Source of the DNA: an uncultured bacterium
GTDB taxonomy: Bacteria; Patescibacteriota; Microgenomatia; UBA8517
Direction: 5' to 3'
Assembly (NCBI GenBank): GCA_937928235.1
Contig: CALEZE010000120.1
Span: 1 to 23,782, forward strand
DNA length: 23,782 nt
The position numbers and the translations under genes are program-made. Of this stretch, positions 6,552 to 13,508 are shown one piece after another. Each line of letters opens with the position of its first letter. The stretch's first letter is position 1. The notes under the pieces are model-generated. The model worked only from the letters and a program-made list of their open reading frames with translations, did not search any database and was not told the origin of the DNA.

Positions 6552-7929
6552 CTTGTGCAACGGATACTAGCATATCGCCGATTTTGAAATCAAGCTGGGG
6601 TTTGAGTAGTATGCCGCACTCCTCACCTTCCTTTGCGACAGATATTTCGTCTTTTTGCTTTCGCATGGAGGTTATTGTTGCTTGGCCAATCTCTTCTTCT
6701 TTGCGTTTAAGTGTTACTTTCTTACCAACCGCAAGGTTTCCGCTTTTAATCTTCGAGCCAGCAACCCTTTTGCCGTTAAACGGAAACTCTGCCAAAACCT
6801 CTGCTTCACCCAAAATTTTCACCTCGCCCTGTTTGATTACTTCTTCCACCTTTTCAATAAGTTCGTAAATGATGTTGAATTCAAAGATGGAAACACCTTC
6901 GGTTTGGGCTAATTTTTTAACACCAGAAGAAACCTTTGTATCAAAAGCAAGGATGGGAGCTTCACCTGCTTTGGCTGTAAAAATATCAGACTCAGTTACT
7001 TCCCCAACACCTGACGATATTAAACCCGCTTCGCTTGGGAAATTTGTCTCAACAGCCTCAAGAGAACCCACACTGCCTGCTTTCACCACAAAAAGAAATT
7101 CACTTTCAGGGGTTTCTCTTCTTTTTTTACCAGCCTCTGGTGCACCCACAGGTTTTGCTCCCAAAAGAGAGCCTACAGGTGGTATTTCGCTAAAACCGAG
7201 CATCAGCGTTGGTTCGCCAGGTAAAACTTTCTTTACTGGCTTTCCTGCATCATTAAAAAGACCTCTCACTTTAGTGCTTTGTTGTTCTGCAAAGATTTCT
7301 TGCCCGACGGAAAGCGTTCCTGCCCTCACAACCAAAGACACCACAACTCCTCTGTTATCTTTATTTGTTTCTATAACAACACCCTCAAAGTCATCCTCCG
7401 GGCTACCTTTAATTTCGCTAACATCTGCCACCAATAAAATCATTTCCAAAAGTTCATCAATACCTTTGCCTTCTTTGGCAGAAACTGCAACTGAAGGAGT
7501 ATCTCCGCCCCTTCCTTCAAACAAAATGCCCTCTTTCTCCATCTGGCTTTTTGCGCTTTCGAGATTTGCGCCCGGCATATCTGTTTTTGTAAAAGCCACA
7601 ACAAAAGGTGTCTTTGTATTCTGAATATGTTTTAAGGCCTCTTCCGTTTGTGGTTTAACCCCATCATCCGCCGCAACAACGAGGACAACAACATCAGCAA
7701 CGGTCGCGCCACGAGAACGCATCTTCTCAAAAGCTGCATGTCCTGGAGTATCTATGAAAGTAATTTTTCTTTTATCGAGGGTCTCGATGACCGATGCGCC
7801 TATGCTTTGGGTTATTCCACCGGCCTCACGCGCAGCGACGCTGGTTTTTCTTATAGCGTCAAGAAGGGTTGTTTTGCCATGATCCACATGGCCAAGCACT
7901 GTAACTATTGGTTGTCTCGAATTTTCCAT
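6544..7929 (-). CDS. infB: Translation initiation factor IF-2 (short form)
   Basis: 461 residues. IF-2 is the GTPase that brings initiator tRNA to the 30S subunit and drives subunit joining. GTPase motifs: G1 GHVDHGKT (13-20), G2 GGITQ (37-41), G3 DTPGH (60-64), G4 TKTD (114-117), G5 SAK (150-152). Domain II, the IF2-specific domain III and the C-terminal tRNA-binding beta barrel follow. The protein begins directly at the G domain: the long N-terminal region of most bacterial IF-2 is absent. G4 reads TKTD where IF-2 normally has NKxD; TKxD is used by SRP-type GTPases, so guanine recognition may be kept. It lies 32 bp behind nusA and overlaps the next gene, as in the widespread nusA-infB order. 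Confidence 0.95.
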   Translation of the reverse strand: MENSRQPIVTVLGHVDHGKTTLLDAIRKTSVAAREAGGITQSIGASVIETLDKRKITFIDTPGHAAFEKMRSRGATVADVVVLVVAADDGVKPQTEEALKHIQNTKTPFVVAFTKTDMPGANLESAKSQMEKEGILFEGRGGDTPSVAVSAKEGKGIDELLEMILLVADVSEIKGSPEDDFEGVVIETNKDNRGVVVSLVVRAGTLSVGQEIFAEQQSTKVRGLFNDAGKPVKKVLPGEPTLMLGFSEIPPVGSLLGAKPVGAPEAGKKRRETPESEFLFVVKAGSVGSLEAVETNFPSEAGLISSGVGEVTESDIFTAKAGEAPILAFDTKVSSGVKKLAQTEGVSIFEFNIIYELIEKVEEVIKQGEVKILGEAEVLAEFPFNGKRVAGSKIKSGNLAVGKKVTLKRKEEEIGQATITSMRKQKDEISVAKEGEECGILLKPQLDFKIGDMLVSVAQDG

Positions 7930-7961
7930 AAATTGTTTTTTGTAGAGCTAGTCCTAACATC

Positions 7962-9191
7962 TTAGCTATCTTTTTCGCCCTCTTCGGCATCTTTTTCGGA
8001 CTGCTCGTTTTCGTCTTTCGCTTCTGCGGATTCTTTTTCAGCCTCTTCGTTTTCCTCTTTTTCAGTTTCTTCAGGAGCTTTTTCGTCTTTTTGATCAGCC
8101 TGGGTATCCTCAGTAACATCTTCCTTTTTCTCTGCCTTCTCTTCGGCTGACTCTGGCTCTTCTTTGTCCTCTTCTTTTTCACCACTACCATCGCCCTCAA
8201 TTTCAATTTTCCAACCGGTTAGTTTTGCGGCAAGTCTTGCGTTCTGACCATCTTTACCAATTGCTAAAGATAGCTGGTCATCCGGGGCCTGAACATTTGC
8301 CACCTTTTCCTCCTCGTCTAAAGAAACGGTTAAGCTTTCCGCAGGGGAAAGCGCTGCTTTAATAAGTTCTGGTGTGTCATCACTCCATGAAATAATATCC
8401 ACCCTTTCTCCACCAAGTTCGTTAGTAACCGCTTGCACTCGAACACCTTTCTGGCCTACACAGGAGCCAACTGGGTCAACACCCGACTGATTGGAAACAA
8501 CAGCCATTTTTGTCCTCACACCAGCTTCTCTCGCAATAGCTTTTACTTCGACAGAGCCAGAAGACATTTCGGGAACCTCCCTTTCAAAAAGTTTTGCTAC
8601 AAACTGGGCATCGGAACGAGACAAGATTAGTTGTTTTCCTCTTGGAGTCTCAACGATTTCTTTTAAGAGAAAAGTATATCTTTGATTGGAAGAAAGTCTT
8701 TCCTCTGGAACTCTTTCGTTCGAAGGCATTAAGCCTTCCGCTCGCCCGACATCAACTCGGACATCCGGCCCGTCAAACCTTAAGATCATACCTGAAATAA
8801 GCCCACCAACACGGCCCGAAAATTCATCCATAACCGCATCTTTTTCTGCTTCTCTTATTTTTTGATGGATTACTTGCTTTGCAGTTTGGGCAGCAATTCT
8901 TCCAAAACCGGGGGGGGTAATGTCTTTCTTTTTGTCTTTGTGTTCATTTGGATCTCCTTCCTCAATATCTTCTGGGGCTGGCCATGCAAAAATTTTTGCC
9001 TCGCCACTTGCAGAATCTAGCTCAACCTCATAAACCTTGTCTTCTACTTCTTCTCCTCTTTCCCTGGCATCTCTTTTATAAGCGGCAACGATTGCCTCTT
9101 TGATGCTTGCCAAAATAATTTCAGCATCAAGTCCCCGCTCCGTAGCAACGGCTTTCAAGGCTTGTGCAAATTCTGTTCTAGGTGTTTGCAT
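7962..9191 (-). CDS. nusA: Transcription termination/antitermination factor NusA
   Basis: 409 residues. NusA binds RNA polymerase and modulates pausing, termination and antitermination. The order is N-terminal polymerase-binding domain (1-120), S1 domain (about 124-195), KH1 with GQKG (246-249; context SCVGQKGVRVQAVTNELGGE), and KH2 with IGKDGQNARLAAKLTGWKIE (311-330). From residue 333 on there is a 77-residue tail made almost only of Glu, Lys, Asp, Ser and Ala; it is strongly acidic, surely disordered, and takes the place where some proteobacterial NusA proteins have acidic AR repeats. A loop DPNEHKDKKKD (80-90) sits in the N-terminal domain. The gene is first in its unit, with its own promoter and a terminator-like hairpin in the leader; infB follows after 32 bp. 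Confidence 0.96.
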   Translation of the reverse strand: MQTPRTEFAQALKAVATERGLDAEIILASIKEAIVAAYKRDARERGEEVEDKVYEVELDSASGEAKIFAWPAPEDIEEGDPNEHKDKKKDITPPGFGRIAAQTAKQVIHQKIREAEKDAVMDEFSGRVGGLISGMILRFDGPDVRVDVGRAEGLMPSNERVPEERLSSNQRYTFLLKEIVETPRGKQLILSRSDAQFVAKLFEREVPEMSSGSVEVKAIAREAGVRTKMAVVSNQSGVDPVGSCVGQKGVRVQAVTNELGGERVDIISWSDDTPELIKAALSPAESLTVSLDEEEKVANVQAPDDQLSLAIGKDGQNARLAAKLTGWKIEIEGDGSGEKEEDKEEPESAEEKAEKKEDVTEDTQADQKDEKAPEETEKEENEEAEKESAEAKDENEQSEKDAEEGEKDS

Positions 9192-9206
9192 AAAATTAGT
9201 TCTTCT

Positions 9207-9235
9207 AAAAAATAAGGTGGGCCTTAAGTCCCACC
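9207..9235 (-). terminator. Terminator-like hairpin in the nusA leader (possible attenuator)
   Basis: On the minus strand GGTGGG (9235-9230) pairs with CCCACC (9221-9216) around an 8-base loop, followed at once by TTATTTTTT (9215-9207). This is the form of an intrinsic terminator. It lies between the nusA promoter and the nusA ATG, 15 bases before the start codon. It can end read-through from dnaJ, attenuate nusA transcription, or both. Confidence 0.72.
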
Positions 9236-9260
9236 AATCCTCCGTTCTTAATCTAGGGCT

Positions 9261-9289
9261 ATTTTACGCCAGCACAACTCTCAAGTCAA
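9261..9289 (-). promoter_or_regulatory. Sigma-70 promoter of the nusA-infB unit
   Basis: Minus-strand TTGACT (9289-9284), 17-bp spacer, TAAAAT (9266-9261). Both boxes and spacing are near consensus. It begins 5 bp past the dnaJ stop codon. The expected start near 9254 gives a leader of about 62 nt that contains the hairpin at 9207-9235. Confidence 0.8.
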
Positions 9290-9294
9290 ACACT

Positions 9295-10188
9295 TCACAG
9301 GCCTTCTTTTTTCATCTTTTCAATAACTTCTTTTTGTTTTTTGGTTGGTTTTGCAGGAACAGCCACCATTATTCGGATATATTGATCCCCTCTACCGCGG
9401 CCTCTCAAGTGTGGTGCTCCTTTGCCGCGAAGGCGCATCATGGTTCCCGGCTGGGTACCCGGTTTTATTTTCACCTTCACATCCCCGTCCACTGTTGGCA
9501 CTTCAACGCTTCCGCCAAAAACTGCCGTTGAGTAAGGAACCCCCACCTTTACAAAAATGTCGTCCCCATCCCTTTCAAAAGTGTCGTGAGGTTTAACATT
9601 TATAGATAGTATAAAATCGCCAAAGCGAATTCTGGAACCCTCGTTAACCCCTGGTTGACCCTTTATTTTCTCCCTCTTCCCTTCAATGCTTACTTCTTTT
9701 TCCATTCCCTCAATGGCCTCCATAAAATCCAGGGTTATGCTGTAACGAGGCATTTGGGCGGCTCTTCCTCCGAACGGGTTTCCACCACCGAAAAACTGCT
9801 CAAAAATATCAAAGGGGTCACCAAAGTCAAAACCGGCAAAAGGGTTTCCGCCGTTTCCAGAAGTTGTGTATGTATAAGTAAAGGGGCCTTGTCTCCCTTG
9901 CCCTCCACCAAAAGGGTTTCCGCCTGGTTGGCCGCCACCACTAAAACCACCGCCAGGTGAAAAGGCCGCGTGGCCAAACTGATCATAGGCTTTTCTTTTT
10001 TCGGAGTCGGACAAAACCTGGTAAGCCTCGTTTATTTCTTTAAAGCGCCGCTCAGCCGCCTCTTTGTTGTCTTTGTGTTTGTCCGGATGCCACTCAACGG
10101 CTTGTTTTCTGTAAGCCTTTTTTATCTCGTCTGCCGAAGCGCCTTTGGAGATTCCAAGTATGTCGTAGTAGTCAGATTTTGCAGCCAC
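9295..10188 (-). CDS. dnaJ: DnaJ-type co-chaperone without zinc finger (class B/CbpA-like)
   Basis: 297 residues from a GTG start (MAAKSDYYDILGISKG); the J-domain must begin here, so the start is well set. J-proteins deliver clients to DnaK and stimulate its ATPase. The J-domain (about 5-70) has the essential HPD (34-36). A long Gly/Phe-rich region follows (about 75-140, with repeats of GGGNPFGG). Then come the two substrate-binding C-terminal domains (about 145-285). The CxxCxGxG zinc-finger repeats of classical DnaJ are absent and there is no cysteine, so the architecture is that of class B (CbpA, DnaJB). Its position 30 bp behind dnaK in the hrcA-grpE-dnaK-dnaJ operon shows that it serves as the main J-protein here. 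Confidence 0.94.
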   Translation of the reverse strand: MAAKSDYYDILGISKGASADEIKKAYRKQAVEWHPDKHKDNKEAAERRFKEINEAYQVLSDSEKRKAYDQFGHAAFSPGGGFSGGGQPGGNPFGGGQGRQGPFTYTYTTSGNGGNPFAGFDFGDPFDIFEQFFGGGNPFGGRAAQMPRYSITLDFMEAIEGMEKEVSIEGKREKIKGQPGVNEGSRIRFGDFILSINVKPHDTFERDGDDIFVKVGVPYSTAVFGGSVEVPTVDGDVKVKIKPGTQPGTMMRLRGKGAPHLRGRGRGDQYIRIMVAVPAKPTKKQKEVIEKMKKEGL

Positions 10189-10218
10189 ACTATTTTTTGA
10201 CGAAGTCCTAAGCTTCGC

Positions 10219-12129
10219 TTAATTAACTACCTCGCCTTCTTCTACATCTTCTTCGTCTTTTTTCTTTTTATCAGCGCTTCCTTCGTCTTCATTGGCCCCT
10301 TCTTCCTTCCCTTCCTCAGTAGGCTGAGCCTTTCCATAAAGCTCTTGGCCCACCTCGCTTAGGGTAGTTGACAATTCTTCGGTTGCCTTTTCAAGGTCTT
10401 CTTTGGTTGCATCTTCTTTTTTAAGAACATCTTTTGTGGCATTTATTTTTTCCTCAACTTTTTCTTTTACCTTGGTGTCCACCTTGTCTCCTGCGTCTTT
10501 AAGTGCCTTTTCGGCGGAGGCAACTGTTGCATCGGCTGTGTTTCTTGCTTGAACAGCCTCTGCTTTTTTAGTGTCTTCCTCTTTGTGTTTCTCAGCCTCC
10601 TCTTTCATCTTTTCCACCTCTTCATCAGAAAGACCAACCGCACCTTTGATTGTGATGTCTTGTTTTTTACCTGTTGCCTTGTCCTCTGCCGTAACTTTCA
10701 AGATTCCGTTCGAATCAATATCAAAAGTAACCTCAATTTGTGGAACACCTCTTTGTGCAGGCGGGATACCATCCAGAACGAAGCGCCCTAGGCTCTTGTT
10801 GTCTTTAGCCATTGGCCTTTCCCCTTGGACTACATGTACCTCAACCTGTGTTTGGTTATCCGCGGCAGTAGAAAAAGTTTCGCTTTTGCTTGCAGGAACC
10901 GTAGTATTTCTTTCAATCATTGGCGTTGCCACACTTCCCAGTGTTTCAATGGCAAGAGTCAAGGGGGTCACATCAAGAAGGAGAATGTCCTTAACATCCC
11001 CAGCCAAAACTCCACCCTGGATAGCAGCACCAATCGCCACCACCTCGTCTGGGTTTACAGATTTGTTTGGTTCTTTGCCAAAATAGTCTTTTACCCACTC
11101 AGCGATTTTTGGCATCCTTGTCATACCACCAACCAAAATGACTTCGTCAATATCTCCCGGTTTTAGTTTTGCATCCTTTAGCGCATCTTCTACAGGTTTT
11201 TTGGTTCGCTCAATCAAATCTTCAACCAGACCTTCGTACTTTGCCCTGGTTAATTTCATAGTTAAATGAAGTGGTTGACCATCTTTTTGCGTGATATAGG
11301 GCTGGTTAATCTCCGTCTCGGAACTTGCGGAAAGTTCAATCTTGGCCTTTTCGGCTGCATCCCTAACCCTTTGGAGCGCTTGCTTGTCAGCCTTTAAGTC
11401 CACCGCGTTGTCTTTCTTAAATTCCGCCACAATCCAGTCAACAACTGCTTCGTCAAAGTCGTCACCTCCAAGGTGCGTGTCCCCGTTTGTAGACTTCACC
11501 TCAAAAACCCCATCACCAAGTTCGAGGATGGAAATGTCGAAGGTTCCTCCACCCAAATCGTAAACGGCAATTTTTTCTGCTTTTTTCTTGTCGAGACCAT
11601 AAGCAAGTGCTGCTGCCGTTGGTTCGTTAATAATTCTTTCGACTTTGAGTCCGGCAATTTCCCCTGCTTGTTTTGTGGCTTGCCTTTGTGAATCGTCGAA
11701 ATAAGCAGGAACTGTAATAACGGCCGAATCAACGCTCTCGCCCAAGTAGCTTTCGGCGTCTTTCTTAAGTTTCATCAGCACCCTTGCCGAAATTTCCTGT
11801 GGTGTGTATGTTTTTCCATCGATCTCAAGAACTGCCATTTTGTCCTTACCTTCTTTTATTTCGTAAGGAACCATTCCTTGTGTCTTTTTAACTTCGGAGT
11901 CTCCCACGCGTCTTCCCATCAAACGCTTTGCAGAATAGGCGGTATTCTTCGCATTAAGAATCATTTGGCGCTTGGCAACATCACCAACGAGATTCTTCAC
12001 CGGCTCTACAACAGACGGTGTAATATTCCTCCCGGTATCAGCAGCAGGAATAACTTTGGGCTTGCCACCCTCCATCACTGCAACTACCGAGTTAGTTGTT
12101 CCTAAATCTATACCTATGATCTTACTCAT
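10219..12129 (-). CDS. dnaK: Chaperone protein DnaK (Hsp70)
   Basis: 636 residues, normal length. ATP-driven chaperone acting with DnaJ and GrpE. The nucleotide-binding domain shows IGIDLGTTNSVVAV (5-18), the phosphate-2 motif AVYDLGGGTFDISIL, the adenosine motif VILVGGMTRMPKI, and INEPTAAALAYGL. The interdomain linker is DILLLDVTPL, followed by the substrate-binding beta domain and helical lid. The C-terminus (about 595-636) is a Glu/Lys-rich tail ending EDVEEGEVVN, without the exact EEVD end. ATG at 12129; the 94-bp gap to grpE holds a perfect inverted repeat. It is part of the HrcA-controlled heat-shock operon. Confidence 0.98.
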   Translation of the reverse strand: MSKIIGIDLGTTNSVVAVMEGGKPKVIPAADTGRNITPSVVEPVKNLVGDVAKRQMILNAKNTAYSAKRLMGRRVGDSEVKKTQGMVPYEIKEGKDKMAVLEIDGKTYTPQEISARVLMKLKKDAESYLGESVDSAVITVPAYFDDSQRQATKQAGEIAGLKVERIINEPTAAALAYGLDKKKAEKIAVYDLGGGTFDISILELGDGVFEVKSTNGDTHLGGDDFDEAVVDWIVAEFKKDNAVDLKADKQALQRVRDAAEKAKIELSASSETEINQPYITQKDGQPLHLTMKLTRAKYEGLVEDLIERTKKPVEDALKDAKLKPGDIDEVILVGGMTRMPKIAEWVKDYFGKEPNKSVNPDEVVAIGAAIQGGVLAGDVKDILLLDVTPLTLAIETLGSVATPMIERNTTVPASKSETFSTAADNQTQVEVHVVQGERPMAKDNKSLGRFVLDGIPPAQRGVPQIEVTFDIDSNGILKVTAEDKATGKKQDITIKGAVGLSDEEVEKMKEEAEKHKEEDTKKAEAVQARNTADATVASAEKALKDAGDKVDTKVKEKVEEKINATKDVLKKEDATKEDLEKATEELSTTLSEVGQELYGKAQPTEEGKEEGANEDEGSADKKKKDEEDVEEGEVVN

Positions 12130-12166
12130 TTTTGTTTTCTATATATAAATAACTTAAGAGCAGAAA

Positions 12167-12203
12167 CAAAAAGTTGATTTTCTACCACACTTGCAACTTT
12201 TTG
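12167..12203. repeat. Perfect 10-bp inverted repeat in the grpE-dnaK gap
   Basis: CAAAAAGTTG (12167-12176) and CAACTTTTTG (12194-12203) are exact reverse complements around a 17-base spacer. In the transcript this makes a stem of 10 pairs, mostly A-U, 38 bases before the dnaK ATG. It has no following U-run of terminator type. A weak candidate internal promoter (minus-strand TTGTTT 12169-12164 and TATATA near 12147-12142) overlaps its distal arm, so it could be an mRNA processing or stability hairpin, or an operator. The rest of the 94-bp gap is AT-rich without other signals. Confidence 0.55.
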
Positions 12204-12223
12204 GTTCCTAGTCTTCAACATAT

Positions 12224-12661
12224 TTAGTCTTTTCTGTATACCTTAACCTTCGCGGGCCTTATGACCGGACCCTCGTCATATTTCCAACCTGTAAGGGCAA
12301 CTTCAGTAATCTCTCCGCTTTTCTTTCCACCCTTGTCGGTTACCTCTACGACCTCTTGCACATTTTCATCGAATGTGTCGCCGGGGCTCGCCTTAATTTT
12401 AACAACACCTTCGTCGCCTAAGGTATCCTCAAGCTCTTTTATTGTTAAGGCAATTCCGGAATCTTTCAAGTGCTTCTGCGCATCTTCGAGCATGTCGTAA
12501 ACCGGCAAAAGCTTAATAACAAGTTCAAGATTCGCTATTTTTTTAAGTTGCTCCCTCTCCCTCTCAACTCTTTTTCTAAAATTGTCGTAATCAGCTAAAG
12601 CTCTTGCCAATTGATTTCTCAGTTCTTCACTCTGACTGTCAGCTTGAGTCTTTTTGGCCAT
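12224..12661 (-). CDS. grpE: Nucleotide exchange factor GrpE (short)
   Basis: 145 residues, shorter than the typical 180-200. GrpE is the dimeric factor that releases ADP from DnaK. The coiled-coil helix ELRNQLARALADYDNFRKRVERE (about 13-35) contains the typical DYxNFRKR motif, and the beta domain ends in VIRPAKVKVYRKD, matching the family's LRPAxVxV ending. The acidic N-terminal extension is nearly missing and the middle helical segment is shortened. Its ATG directly abuts the hrcA stop (TAAATG), implying translational coupling; no Shine-Dalgarno sequence is obvious. Confidence 0.93.
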   Translation of the reverse strand: MAKKTQADSQSEELRNQLARALADYDNFRKRVEREREQLKKIANLELVIKLLPVYDMLEDAQKHLKDSGIALTIKELEDTLGDEGVVKIKASPGDTFDENVQEVVEVTDKGGKKSGEITEVALTGWKYDEGPVIRPAKVKVYRKD

Positions 12662-13402
12662 TTATTTTTCCTCTCTGGCAACATCTTGGATGAGCCCGCC
12701 AAAATACCTTATCAAGGGAATGATCCTTGGATAGTGTAAACGCGCTGGACCAATTACCCCAAGTGCCCCTTGCCTGTTACCAACACGAAACCTGGTTCCA
12801 ACTACACCAACAGGGGAAAGCTCTGGCCACCCCAAGTCCTCACCGAAAAGAACTTCTACGGGTGAGGTTCCTGTCATCCTCCTGAAAAAAAGCTCCTGCA
12901 TTCTTTGTGCTTCTTCTAAAAAGGAAAACAGATTTGCTGTTGCTTCTATGTCTGCAAATTCCGGATTCCTAAAAACATTTGCGTATCCTGCATGCCACAC
13001 CCTTCCTCTGTCATCCATGGTCGCGATAGCTAAACTTCTAGTTCTTTCGGCAAGTGCATGTGTCGCTTCCTCTAAAAGTTTTTCTATGTCGTCCCTGGCA
13101 TCCCAAACTTCCTCCTTGGCTTTTACTTCCTCGGTCAAGCTCAGTTGTTTTTCATCCATCAACTGGTCAATGTAAAACTTCATCGCTCGTGGTGTTGGGA
13201 CGCGCCCTGCTGAGGTGTGTGGTTGTTTCAAAAAACCCGCACTGGTCAAGGAAACCATCTCGCTTCTTATGGTTGCGGAAGAAACACCGAGGTCATACTT
13301 TTTGTCCAGGGTTTCAGAACCAACCGCCTCGGCAGTCTCAATGTACTCCTCAACGATAGATTTCAATATTTGAGTTTGTCGTGCAGTTAATCCCTCTGAC
13401 AT
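12662..13402 (-). CDS. hrcA: Heat-inducible transcription repressor HrcA (short)
   Basis: 246 residues against about 340 in most bacteria. HrcA binds the CIRCE operator and represses the groE/dnaK heat-shock genes. The N-terminal winged helix is well kept (LTARQTQILKSIVEEYIETAEAVGS, then GVSSATIRSEMVSLTSAGFLKQPHTSAGRVPT, about 5-69). The GAF-like effector domain follows, ending with GALGVIGPARLHYPRIIPLI (about 213-232), the normal family ending. The missing length falls in the middle, at the inserted dimerisation region. First gene of hrcA-grpE-dnaK-dnaJ, with a CIRCE-like site on its promoter, which indicates autoregulation of the whole operon. The ATG lies at the edge of a palindromic repeat. 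Confidence 0.94.
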   Translation of the reverse strand: MSEGLTARQTQILKSIVEEYIETAEAVGSETLDKKYDLGVSSATIRSEMVSLTSAGFLKQPHTSAGRVPTPRAMKFYIDQLMDEKQLSLTEEVKAKEEVWDARDDIEKLLEEATHALAERTRSLAIATMDDRGRVWHAGYANVFRNPEFADIEATANLFSFLEEAQRMQELFFRRMTGTSPVEVLFGEDLGWPELSPVGVVGTRFRVGNRQGALGVIGPARLHYPRIIPLIRYFGGLIQDVAREEK

Positions 13403-13466
13403 GGTTCGACTCGCTTCGCCCGCTCACCACAAGCTTGTTGCCTGAACCCTGAGCGCAATCGAAGGG
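13400..13466. repeat. REP-like palindromic element forming the hrcA leader
   Basis: Read on the minus strand, CTTCGATTGCGCTCAGG (from about 13464) faces GTGGTGAGCGG and GAGTCGAACCATG (ending at 13400). The arms TTCGA..GCTCA and TGAGC..TCGAA are inverted, with AAGCTT near the centre. From memory this matches a class of dispersed palindromes (TTCGACnnnGCTCAGG...GTGAGCnnnGTCGAACC) common in intergenic DNA of several phyla. The hrcA ATG lies inside the terminal CCATG of the element. It is more GC-rich than its surroundings. Confidence 0.6.
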
Positions 13467-13493
13467 TTAGCAGAAGATTATCACGAGTGCTAA
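13467..13493. promoter_or_regulatory. CIRCE-like HrcA operator, one half degenerate
   Basis: On the minus strand: TTAGCACTC (13493-13485), 9-bp spacer, TTCTGCTAA (13475-13467). Consensus CIRCE is TTAGCACTC-N9-GAGTGCTAA. The first half is perfect; the second keeps TGCTAA but has three changes at the inner end. Spacing is exact. It covers the spacer and the -10 box of the hrcA promoter, as expected for a repressor site. Confidence 0.88.
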
Positions 13494-13503
13494 TCGTTGT
13501 CAA
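13475..13503 (-). promoter_or_regulatory. Heat-shock operon promoter (hrcA-grpE-dnaK-dnaJ)
   Basis: Minus-strand TTGACA (13503-13498), 17-bp spacer, TAATCT (13480-13475). The -35 is perfect, the -10 is acceptable, and the CIRCE half-sites overlap it. It begins 5 bp after the murJ stop. The expected start near 13468 yields a leader of about 65 nt consisting almost entirely of the palindromic element. Confidence 0.85.
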
Positions 13504-13508
13504 CCCTA

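Noticed and set aside
7859..8206. Lys-rich open frame on the minus strand across the nusA-infB junction
   Set aside because: It is a frame shadow of the acidic Glu/Lys tail of NusA; infB begins normally inside it.
10189..10218. Hairpin CGAAG/CTTCG in the dnaK-dnaJ gap as a terminator
   Set aside because: The stem is only 5 bp and is followed by A residues, not a U-run, on the transcribed strand.
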